Shown here in pieces: positions 25,485-32,637 of a DNA stretch of 64,000 nucleotides. The stretch is from Cohnella nanjingensis (GTDB lineage: Bacteria > Bacillota > Bacilli > Paenibacillales > Paenibacillaceae). The number at the start of each line of letters is the position of its first letter. The stretch's first letter is position 1. The position numbers and the translations under genes were made by a program. Under the pieces are notes generated by a model. That model saw only the letters and a program-made list of their open reading frames with translations, was not told the origin of the DNA and searched no databases. The stretch covers positions 186,001 to 250,000 of the forward strand of contig NZ_JACJVP010000011.1 of assembly GCF_014212125.1 (NCBI RefSeq). The letters run 5' to 3'.

Positions 25485-26651
25485 ATGAATGCGCTTGTCA
25501 TTGGTGGCGGAAAGATCGGGCGGGGTTTTATCGGTCAGGTTTTATACGAAGCGGGATATCAATTGACTTTCGTTGACGTTTCGGAACCATTGATCCGTCA
25601 AATCAACGACTTCAAACAGTACACTGTTGTTGTTCTTGGCGCCAGTCAAAAGGAGATTTTAATCGAGAGGATCCGGGGACACTTGCCGCATGATCCGGCA
25701 AGCATTCAGGCTTTCTCGCAAGCGGATATCGTCACTACGGCGGTAGGTCCGGCAGTCTTGCCGAAGACGGCGGACTTCATAGCTCAGGGGATCAAACGAA
25801 GATATGCCGAACGGATAACGAAACCGGTCTCCATCATCGCTTGCGAGAACATGGCGTTTGGAAGCTCGGTATTATTCCAGGAGGTAAAGAAAAAGCTATC
25901 CGAAAATGAACTCGAGTTTTGCGACCGATATATCGGATTTCCCGATGCAGAAGTGTCCAGGATGGTATTGCCGATTTCCGAAGACGCAGATAATCCGCTA
26001 GGGGTTAAAGTCGAACAATACATGGAGTGGATTGTGGATCGGGAGAAGGTCAAAGGGGATTTGAGCAAAATCCGGGAGATCAAACTCACCAACCGGCCGG
26101 AAGCCTACATCAAGCGGAAAATGTACACATTGTCCGGACACGCCATGTTGGCTTACTTAGGCTTCGAGAAGGGATACCGCTATGTATTCGAAGCGGCATA
26201 CGATGAAGAAATTTTTCAAACCGTATTCATGGCGCTTACCGAATGCGGCGAAGCGTGGTGCGCGGAATACGGCATGTCGCGGGAGGAATATGCTCTCTAT
26301 GTCGCAACGATGCTGCGAAGATTTTCGGATCCGCGGCTAGAAGACCCGATTTCGAGGGTGGCCCAAGAGCCGCTTCGAAAATTGGGCGCGAACGAGAGGT
26401 TCATTGGACCGGCTTGTAACTGTCTCGAACATAATATAGAACCTGTATTTATTATAAAAGGGATATTGTCAGCCCTTTTCTACCGTAATCCGGCAGATCA
26501 ACAGTCCATCATGCTGCAACGCATGCTTGAAGAGGACGGTATAGAGGAGGTGCTGCAAAAGACATGCGGGCTGGATCGATCGGCTCGGCTTTATCAGCTC
26601 GTGCTGAAGGCCTTTCGTGCAGATAACCGAATTAAGCCTGCAGCACGGTGA
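25485..26651 (+). CDS. Mannitol-1-phosphate 5-dehydrogenase family protein
   Basis: Polyol-specific long-chain dehydrogenase, 388 residues, as for MtlD. The N-terminal G-G-G-K-I-G-R-G-F-I-G is the family NAD motif, A-C-E-N-M near 122 and the C-terminal domain K-M-Y-T-L-S-G-H-A (about 208-216, containing the conserved K and H) are family features. No PTS mannitol transporter is nearby, so the substrate may be another hexitol or its phosphate. The 3' end overlaps the 3' end of the minus-strand DeoR gene by 20 bases. Confidence 0.86.
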   Translation: MNALVIGGGKIGRGFIGQVLYEAGYQLTFVDVSEPLIRQINDFKQYTVVVLGASQKEILIERIRGHLPHDPASIQAFSQADIVTTAVGPAVLPKTADFIAQGIKRRYAERITKPVSIIACENMAFGSSVLFQEVKKKLSENELEFCDRYIGFPDAEVSRMVLPISEDADNPLGVKVEQYMEWIVDREKVKGDLSKIREIKLTNRPEAYIKRKMYTLSGHAMLAYLGFEKGYRYVFEAAYDEEIFQTVFMALTECGEAWCAEYGMSREEYALYVATMLRRFSDPRLEDPISRVAQEPLRKLGANERFIGPACNCLEHNIEPVFIIKGILSALFYRNPADQQSIMLQRMLEEDGIEEVLQKTCGLDRSARLYQLVLKAFRADNRIKPAAR

Positions 26652-27387
26652 TGCCGAGTTGGTTGTAAGGTGCGAGAATTTCTTCGGAAATGTCCTTTTC
26701 CGTAACCAAATAGGTAAGCGAATGGGTAGGGGCAACGATAAAGGATGAAGAGGTTCCCAATTTGTCGGAAGTCGCCAGGGCGACCACTTCGGAGGAAATG
26801 GAGATCATTTGTCTTTTGACGTAGGTTTCTTCGATATAGGGGACACTGATCCCAATTTCGGGATGAAGCGAATAGATTCCGAGAAAACAAACGTCCGCGC
26901 GAATGCGGTTCAGCGTCTCTACGGCCGCGGTGCCAATATTAACCAATGAATCCTTGTACAGTTGTCCACCAATTAGAATCACCTCTACCTTTGGATGCCC
27001 GGCAAGGGCGATCGCTACGGGTGGGCTGTTCGTAACCACCGTCGCCATAAGGCTTTTGGGAAGTCGCTCGGCCAGCTTTAGCGTCGTGGTGCCGCCGTCC
27101 ATCAGGATGACTTGTCCGTTCCGAACGAGAGCCGCCGCTTGATTCGCCAAACGTTCCTTGGTTTCTACCGCAAGATTTTGTCTATCCACGTAATGGACGG
27201 CAGGCGGCGATTTAGGCAGCGCGCCTCCATGAACGCGATGGATCATGCCCACAGCATCCATTTCACGTAAATCTCTGCGGATGGTATCCTCGGATACGTG
27301 TAAGGTTTGGCTAAGTTCGGTAGCTACTAATTTACCCTGTTGGTTCAGTAAATTCAAGATTAACTGCTGCCGTTCTTCCTTCAGCAT
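26632..27387 (-). CDS. DeoR family transcriptional regulator
   Basis: Sugar-phosphate-responsive repressor, 251 residues. N-terminal winged helix (about 3-58) with the DeoR signature V-S-E-D-T-I-R-R-D-L, H-G-G-A near 55, then the DeoRC sensor domain with D-G-G-T-T-T (about 96-101). Convergent with the MtlD-like gene and divergent from the epimerase gene. It likely controls the surrounding sugar-phosphate genes through the inverted repeat at 27417-27478. Its own promoter is well formed on the minus strand. Confidence 0.9.
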   Translation of the reverse strand: MLKEERQQLILNLLNQQGKLVATELSQTLHVSEDTIRRDLREMDAVGMIHRVHGGALPKSPPAVHYVDRQNLAVETKERLANQAAALVRNGQVILMDGGTTTLKLAERLPKSLMATVVTNSPPVAIALAGHPKVEVILIGGQLYKDSLVNIGTAAVETLNRIRADVCFLGIYSLHPEIGISVPYIEETYVKRQMISISSEVVALATSDKLGTSSSFIVAPTHSLTYLVTEKDISEEILAPYNQLGITVLQA

Positions 27388-27416
27388 TCCGTCATGTCCC
27401 CTTGTTTGTTCTTTTT

Positions 27417-27478
27417 ATTGACCGATTATGCCTGTTATATTACTCCCAATTATAAGCCTGGGAATGATAGCGGTCAAT
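27417..27478. promoter_or_regulatory. DeoR promoter within an inverted repeat
   Basis: ATTGACCG (27417-27424) and CGGTCAAT (27471-27478) are exact inverted repeats. The right arm holds the minus-strand -35 TTGACC (27472-27477), followed after 17 bases by TATAAT (27449-27454). This is a likely autoregulatory DeoR site between the divergent deoR and epimerase genes. A plus-strand -10 is not obvious. Confidence 0.65.
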
Positions 27479-27536
27479 TTTCAACGTCATGATGACTGAT
27501 TTTGATTCCCATCCTTCCTTGAAAGCAGGTAGTACT

Positions 27537-28238
27537 ATGAGCATATGGGCAACCTTACCCCAAAATCGCGTGATATCGGAGCTGTCCTTGTGGTCTGCAG
27601 ATTTGTCTCGATTGGCTGACGAAATCGCGCGGACGGATGCATACGCGGACTTCTACCATCTTGACGTATCAGATGGGCATTTCTCGCCGCAGCTTCTGTT
27701 TTTTCCGGATCTGGTGGCGCAAATCCGGCCCCACACCCGCAAGCTATTTCACGTCCATCTCATGGCCGGCAATTCGATCCTCTTGGAGCAAATCGAACAA
27801 TTCGTCCGTGCCGGAGCGGACATCTTGACGCTATGGCTCGAAAATGGCAAGATCGTGCCTGATGCACTGCATGCCCTTCATAAAGCGAACGTTGCGGCGG
27901 GACTGTCGATCGGGCTGGATACAGAACCGGAAGAGTTGGTCGCTTACTTTCCCGACATCCAGCTCATTACCCTGATGGGGACGCGGATCGGCGTGAAGGG
28001 ACAAGATCTGGATGAAAACGCGTACACCCGTATCCGGAAATTGCGTACTTTGATCCGCGACCATGGTTATCAGAATCGAATCAAGATCGCGGCAGATGGC
28101 GGTATTCGCTCTCACACGGTGCCGGATCTGCGTCTGGCAGGCGCGGATACGGTCGTGATGGGTTCATTGGCGTTCGGGAGTCCCGATTTGGGTCGAACGT
28201 TCGCTTGGTTACATTCATTGCCCGGACCCGATCAATAA
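27537..28238 (+). CDS. Ribulose-phosphate 3-epimerase family protein
   Basis: A 233-residue TIM-barrel epimerase of the RPE/allulose-6-phosphate 3-epimerase family. Metal and catalytic segments are H-L-D-V-S-D-G-H-F near 37, H-V-H-L-M-A near 67 and A-A-D-G-G-I near 183. ATG 27537 is used because family members start just before the S-A-D strand; an upstream in-frame ATG at 27489 also lacks a clear ribosome binding site. The sequence is divergent from housekeeping RPE, and with ManA and lyxose isomerase nearby a hexulose-6-phosphate or pentulose-5-phosphate is a likely substrate. Confidence 0.83.
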   Translation: MSIWATLPQNRVISELSLWSADLSRLADEIARTDAYADFYHLDVSDGHFSPQLLFFPDLVAQIRPHTRKLFHVHLMAGNSILLEQIEQFVRAGADILTLWLENGKIVPDALHALHKANVAAGLSIGLDTEPEELVAYFPDIQLITLMGTRIGVKGQDLDENAYTRIRKLRTLIRDHGYQNRIKIAADGGIRSHTVPDLRLAGADTVVMGSLAFGSPDLGRTFAWLHSLPGPDQ

Positions 28239-28255
28239 AATACGCCGAATACAGG

Positions 28256-28293
28256 AAGGGCTGCATTCAAAGAGATCTTTGAAAACAGCCCTT
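28256..28293. terminator. Hairpin between convergent epimerase and manA
   Basis: AAGGGCTG (28256-28263) pairs with CAGCCCTT (28286-28293), with an inner TTCAAAG/CTTTGAA stem. It separates two convergent genes and may terminate both. Confidence 0.75.
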
Positions 28294-28300
28294 TCATTAT

Positions 28301-29266
28301 TTACGGCAAATACGTTCGCAATGCCTTAAAACTGCCGGACAGTGAATATTCGCCCAAGTTGGCAGGGAGAAGGAAGCAATCCCCAAGCTTGACGGATTTG
28401 GAGCCGCTGCCCCATCGCAATGTTCCTTCCCCTTCCAAAATCATGATCACCGTAAAGCTTTCGGGAGCGGTCGTCAGATGCCACTCCTTTTCAACAATGC
28501 CTTTCTCAACGACGAAATAGGGGGATTTGGTTAACGGCAGCCATTCGTTGATCATATTGTTTTCCACGCTCGCCTGCATGGCACCCGAATCGCCGTAAGT
28601 GATCACGTTCAAGGAATCCTCGATATGAAGCTCCCTTCGGTTTCCATCCAGGCCGAGTCGGTCAAAATCGTACAAACGGTAGGTCGTATCCGAGTTCTGT
28701 TGAATTTCCGCTGCAACGGTTCCGGCGAATATCGCATGTACGGTACCGGCGGGGAAATAGAAGGAGTCGCCTGGAAATACGGGTACTCTTCTTAAGCAAT
28801 CCATGATGCGGTTTTCTTCAATTGCTTTCTTTAATGCCGCGCTGTCCACGGCGGGGTGCAAGCCGAATACGATTGACGCGCCCGGTTGGGCCTCCAGGAT
28901 ATACCACATTTCTGTTTTTCCCAGTTCGCCTTCGGGCAATCCTTTGTAATCGTCGCTAGGATGCACTTGCACGGATACGTCATCCCGGCAGTCCAGCAAT
29001 TTGATCAAAAGCGGGAATCGCCCGTTTTTTTGCGACAATCCCTTATTTCCGAACCAGTCTTTACCGAAACTTTCCCGCAGCCGATCGAGTCCCCAACCGG
29101 CGAGGGGGCCGTCAGCGACAATTGTCGTTCCGTTCGGGTGGTCGGCAATCAACCAGACTTCTCCGATGTTTCCTTCCGGCAGTTCCATTCCGAATCGTTC
29201 CAGCTTGCGTCCTCCCCAAATTCTTTCTTTGGCGACAGTTTTGAAACGTAGGGGATAAGGTTTCAT
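28301..29266 (-). CDS. manA: Mannose-6-phosphate isomerase, class I
   Basis: Zinc-dependent aldose-ketose isomerase linking mannose-6-phosphate and fructose-6-phosphate; 321 residues, the short ManA form of Firmicutes. Zinc-ligand segments Q-V-H-P-S-D (about 97-102) and G-T-V-H-A-I (about 173) are present, and the catalytic-site Q-Q-N-S-D-T-T-Y-R segment follows. ATG 29266 has AGGAAGG 11 bases before it; a GTG at 29275 is too close to that site. Divergent from the Gfo/Idh gene over a region with two inverted repeats. Confidence 0.9.
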   Translation of the reverse strand: MKPYPLRFKTVAKERIWGGRKLERFGMELPEGNIGEVWLIADHPNGTTIVADGPLAGWGLDRLRESFGKDWFGNKGLSQKNGRFPLLIKLLDCRDDVSVQVHPSDDYKGLPEGELGKTEMWYILEAQPGASIVFGLHPAVDSAALKKAIEENRIMDCLRRVPVFPGDSFYFPAGTVHAIFAGTVAAEIQQNSDTTYRLYDFDRLGLDGNRRELHIEDSLNVITYGDSGAMQASVENNMINEWLPLTKSPYFVVEKGIVEKEWHLTTAPESFTVIMILEGEGTLRWGSGSKSVKLGDCFLLPANLGEYSLSGSFKALRTYLP

Positions 29267-29286
29267 AGGGGTCACAACCTTCCTGA

Positions 29287-29392
29287 ACGCAATTGGTATT
29301 GCGTGTTTTAGAAGATTGTATAATAAACGTGCATGAAATTCAATTAATTATGCATGTTTTATCGTTGACAGTGCTTTATTTTGCGTTATAAT
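29287..29392. promoter_or_regulatory. Divergent manA / Gfo-Idh control region
   Basis: Plus strand: TTGACA (29365-29370) and TATAAT (29387-29392), 16-base spacer. Perfect inverted repeat ACGCAAT-TGGT-ATTGCGT (29287-29304) lies in the manA leader. A second repeat AAACGTGCAT (29325-29334) and ATGCATGTTT (29350-29359) lies upstream of both genes. Neither fits the octamer pattern of the GntR regulon, so another regulator is likely. Confidence 0.6.
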
Positions 29393-29455
29393 TATCATTA
29401 TTGCACGTTTCTTTAAAAGGATGATTGATATGGGGAATGGCGGGGAGGGTAAACG

Positions 29456-30529
29456 ATGAGTGGCTCGTCCACGAAACTGAAGATTGGCGTGCTTGGATGC
29501 GGCTTGATCTCGCAGGCAGCGCATTTGGAAGCTGTGGTTCGGGCATCCAATGCGGATTTGTACGCCATATGCGATGTGGCTGAAGACCTGCTCGAAAGAA
29601 TGAACGCCGTCCATCGGCCTCAAGTTGCCTACAGCGACTATGATCAGATGCTTGCGGATCCGCAAGTGGAAGCGGTCATTATCGGCATCGCGGACAAATT
29701 CCATGTCCCGATGGCCCTGAAAGCCGTGCGTGCGGGAAAGCATGTCCTGGTTGAAAAACCACTCGGAGTAACGATCGAAGAATGTGAAGAACTCGCGGAA
29801 GAAGTTCGTCGGCATGACAGGATCTTGCAGGTTGGAAACATGAAGCGGTTCGATCCGGGGATCGCTTATGCGAAAAAGTTCATTAACGGAGAATTGGGCG
29901 AGATGTTGGCTCTTAAGGCATGGTATTGCGATTCCACGAGTCGGTATACGGTCTGCGAAAATGTGATGCCGGTCGCGGTCATGAGCGATCATGCCAGAAA
30001 ACCGGAAGGAAATCCGAAGCAGGACAAGCAGCGTTATTATATGATGACTCACGGAAGCCATCTTGTGGATACCGCCAGGTTCTTGGGCGGCGAGATTGTC
30101 AGCGTTCAGGCGTGGCACACGCAGAAATTCGGAGCGTACTGCTGGTTAAGCACCATCGAATACGAGAGCGGGGCCATAGGCCAATTGGACTTGACGGTTG
30201 CGGTCCGGATGGATTGGCATGAAGGGTTCCAGGTTTACGGCGAATACGGCAGCGTGCTTGCCAAGACTTATAATCCTTGGCTTCTGAAATCCAGCGACGT
30301 AGAAGTGTTCTCAATCAAGGACGGGTTGTACCGTCGCCCTTTGGGTGAAGACGCACATTTCTTCAGGCTTCAGGTCGAAAGCTTTGCGGCAACGATTCTC
30401 GAAGGCGTGCCGATGCGCGGCGCGACCCTATTCGACGGCATCCGTAACATGCGGACCATGGTCGCCATCGCGCGATCCGTGGAAACGGGACAAAAAGTAA
30501 AGCTGTCGGAAGTTTCGGGCGGCGTGTGA
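29456..30529 (+). CDS. Gfo/Idh/MocA family oxidoreductase
   Basis: NAD(P)-dependent sugar or inositol dehydrogenase, 357 residues. The Rossmann motif G-C-G-L-I-S is near residue 13, and the E-K-P-L-G segment near 103 is the family signature that carries the catalytic lysine. The C-terminal substrate domain has a D-T-A-R-F-L segment near 205. Start ATG 29456 follows GGGAGGG. It is 70 bases upstream of a sugar kinase, likely in one operon with it and the lyxose isomerase. The exact sugar is unknown. Confidence 0.9.
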   Translation: MSGSSTKLKIGVLGCGLISQAAHLEAVVRASNADLYAICDVAEDLLERMNAVHRPQVAYSDYDQMLADPQVEAVIIGIADKFHVPMALKAVRAGKHVLVEKPLGVTIEECEELAEEVRRHDRILQVGNMKRFDPGIAYAKKFINGELGEMLALKAWYCDSTSRYTVCENVMPVAVMSDHARKPEGNPKQDKQRYYMMTHGSHLVDTARFLGGEIVSVQAWHTQKFGAYCWLSTIEYESGAIGQLDLTVAVRMDWHEGFQVYGEYGSVLAKTYNPWLLKSSDVEVFSIKDGLYRRPLGEDAHFFRLQVESFAATILEGVPMRGATLFDGIRNMRTMVAIARSVETGQKVKLSEVSGGV

Positions 30530-30599
30530 GTTATTTTTGGGAAATGAAAGACTACTATAATGAAATCTGAAAATACCGGCTTTGGGGGGACATAAGGGC

Positions 30600-31541
30600 G
30601 TGGATGACGTATTGGCTGTCGGAACAGCACTCGTGGATATTCTGGTTGGCCAAGTAAACCAAATTCCCGATCCCGGAGATTTGAAGCTGGTCACGCAATT
30701 CGGCGTAGCAACCGGCGGGGTGGCTTCTACGTTTGCCCGCGATTGTGCCAGATTGGGATTGGCCACAGGATTGGTGGCAAGCGTCGGGAATGATCCGTTA
30801 GGCGAGTTGTTGATCAGGGAACTGAAGTCGGATGGCGTTCGCCTTAGGCAGATTCGACATGACGAACGGCTCGCTACTGGGGGCAGCGTCGTATTGATCA
30901 ATTCCAATGGGGAAAGGAGCTTTCTTCACCTGCCGGGAGCCTCCATTCAGATCGCCTCGCCGGAACTTGTCGATGTAACGAAATGCAGGCACCTCCATTT
31001 GGGGGGGACGCCCTTGTTGCCGGAATACGACGGTCCGCGAGGGGAGGCGCTCTTTAGAAGAGCGCGTCTGCATGGGGTAACGACAAGCTTCGACACCATT
31101 ATGAATGAGTCCGGGTGGGAGCAAACGCGCAGACTTTTGCCGTTCACGGATATTGCCATGCCAAGCTACGAAGAAGCGTTCTTATTGACGGGGTACAGGG
31201 ACCCTGCGGACCAGGCCCATTTTTTGCTCCAGGCCGGTGCGAGAATCGCGGTGGTGAAGTTGGGAAGCGAGGGGGCATGGATTGCGGACGCGGACCGCGC
31301 CTTCATGGCCATTCCGTCCGAAGAGATAAAAGCGATCGATACTACGGGGGCAGGCGAAGCGTTTTGTGCAGGGTTTGTTTACGGGTTGCTGTTTGATTGG
31401 AATTTAGAGAAAACGGCAGCTTTCGCGACCGCATGCGGTTCGCTGGCAACGCAGGCGGTGGGAGGGCCGACGGCCATCGAGTCCTTGGAGAAAGTGCTGA
31501 AATGGCTTGATCGGTATCCGGTTACCCTTCGCCAGATTTAA
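30600..31541 (+). CDS. PfkB family carbohydrate kinase
   Basis: Ribokinase-fold sugar kinase, 313 residues from GTG 30600 (GGGGGGA at 30584-30590). A TTG at 30582 would place the ribosome binding site inside the gene. The N-terminal A-T-G-G-V-A motif is normal. The C-terminal signature reads D-T-T-G-A-G-E-A-F: Glu253 replaces the aspartate that acts as catalytic base in the family, which is unusual and could alter activity or substrate. Lies between Gfo/Idh and lyxose isomerase, so a ketopentose or ketohexose is a likely substrate. Confidence 0.87.
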   Translation: MDDVLAVGTALVDILVGQVNQIPDPGDLKLVTQFGVATGGVASTFARDCARLGLATGLVASVGNDPLGELLIRELKSDGVRLRQIRHDERLATGGSVVLINSNGERSFLHLPGASIQIASPELVDVTKCRHLHLGGTPLLPEYDGPRGEALFRRARLHGVTTSFDTIMNESGWEQTRRLLPFTDIAMPSYEEAFLLTGYRDPADQAHFLLQAGARIAVVKLGSEGAWIADADRAFMAIPSEEIKAIDTTGAGEAFCAGFVYGLLFDWNLEKTAAFATACGSLATQAVGGPTAIESLEKVLKWLDRYPVTLRQI

Positions 31542-31578
31542 CTAACTAATCTCATTCCAATGAAGGAGGAAAACGAAA

Positions 31579-32112
31579 ATGGGTGTTAATGTGCAAGAGA
31601 TGCAGCAAAAGGTGGATCAATTTCTGTCGGAGAGAGGGATCGTACTGACCCCCCATGAAATGGGTAAAATCGAAATCGCCGAGTTGGGGTTAGATGAATA
31701 TGAAACCACTGGCCTCGCTCTCCTTACCTATGTCAACAACGACCGTTACTGCGCCAAAGAGTTGGTTTTGCTGCCGAAGCAAACGTGTCCCGAGCACAAG
31801 CACCCGCCGTTAAGCCCATCCAATCCGGGCAAAATGGAAACCTTCCGCTGCAGATGGGGAGAAGTGTTTTTGTACGTGGAGGGCGATCCTGCGCATCAGC
31901 CCAAAGCTGTCGTTCCAGAAAGCAGCAAGCCCTATTACACGGTTTTTCATGAGATCGTGCTTCGTCCCGGCGATCAATACGATATTCCGCCCAACACTTT
32001 TCATTGGTTCCAGGCGGGAGACCAGGGGGCCATTATTACCGAGTTTTCCAGCGCGTGCAACGACGAAACAGACGTGTTTATCGATCCCCGAATTATCCGA
32101 ATTCCGAAGTGA
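31579..32112 (+). CDS. D-lyxose / D-mannose isomerase
   Basis: Cupin-type D-lyxose ketol-isomerase, 177 residues, which converts D-lyxose to D-xylulose and often D-mannose to D-fructose. The metal ligands His73 and His75 (P-E-H-K-H), Glu87 (M-E-T-F-R) and His142 (F-H-W-F-Q) are all present. AAGGAGG lies nine bases before the start. It follows the PfkB kinase by 37 bases and a strong terminator ends the unit. With kinase and epimerase it could feed lyxose or mannose carbon into xylulose- or fructose-phosphate. Confidence 0.92.
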   Translation: MGVNVQEMQQKVDQFLSERGIVLTPHEMGKIEIAELGLDEYETTGLALLTYVNNDRYCAKELVLLPKQTCPEHKHPPLSPSNPGKMETFRCRWGEVFLYVEGDPAHQPKAVVPESSKPYYTVFHEIVLRPGDQYDIPPNTFHWFQAGDQGAIITEFSSACNDETDVFIDPRIIRIPK

Positions 32113-32140
32113 CCGCGGATGGCATCTTCACCATTGACCG

Positions 32141-32176
32141 TCAGAGGCAGGATCGTACCTTGGCCTCTGATTTTTT
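32141..32176 (+). terminator. Rho-independent terminator of the kinase/isomerase operon
   Basis: TCAGAGGC (32141-32148) pairs with GCCTCTGA (32163-32170), followed by six T. It lies 28 bases after the lyxose isomerase stop. Confidence 0.9.
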
Positions 32177-32192
32177 GTTTGATGCGTTTTTT

Positions 32193-32345
32193 GATCGCTA
32201 CTGTAATGCCGCATGTGACAAGCTTCTAGGTGCGATCGCGGAATGGGCGCCGATCGGAACGCGTCTAAGATGGCCTTACGCCTCGATTCCGCAATACGAA
32301 GCGACCGGCTACGGCCAATCGCGAAGGAAATACTCCCCGGATTAT
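32193..32345 (+). pseudogene. 3' remnant of a DapA-family lyase
   Basis: Encodes a frameshifted copy of the C-terminus of the lyase at 51097-52026. C-N-A-A-C-D-K-L-L and G-T-R-L-R-W-P-Y match that protein in one frame. After the isoleucine-proline strand the match resumes in another frame as R-P-I-A-K-E. No start or barrel remains. The fragment is directly joined to a piece of a ROK kinase, indicating deletion of the intervening DNA. Confidence 0.82.
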
Positions 32346-32441
32346 TCCCATGTGGATCGATACATCGTAGCTCCGGGACTTGGGGACGACGCAGGCCTGT
32401 TTGGCGCCATGGCATTAGGCTTGAAAGCGTTGAAAGCTTGA
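32346..32441 (+). pseudogene. 3' remnant of a ROK-family sugar kinase
   Basis: The last about 30 codons of what appears to be a ROK kinase: A-P-G-L-G-D-D-A-G-L-F-G-A-M-A-L followed by a stop is the typical C-terminal end of that family (glucokinase, N-acetylmannosamine kinase). Everything upstream is missing. It suggests that an earlier copy of the locus had a lyase next to a sugar kinase. Confidence 0.6.
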
Positions 32442-32518
32442 GTGTAACCGGAATCCGGACGCGGCGATGGATATTTCGAGAGCCTACAGCACGCGCCTGC
32501 GAGATAGCAAAATTATAA

Positions 32519-32569
32519 TGTAAACAAAATTATATAAATGTTGACGGTTATGAAAACGGCTCTCATAAT
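32519..32569 (+). promoter_or_regulatory. Promoter and operator of the GH2 operon
   Basis: Octamers TGTAAACA (32519-32526) and TGTTGACG (32539-32546) are 20 bp apart. The second contains the -35 TTGACG (32541-32546), followed after 17 bases by CATAAT (32564-32569), 69 bases before the GH2 start. Layout as at the two DapA-family genes. Confidence 0.78.
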
Positions 32570-32637
32570 GAAGTTACTAACGGCGCTATGGATTTTCTAG
32601 ATTAACCCAGTCAAAGTAAAGGAGTTGATATGGACAA

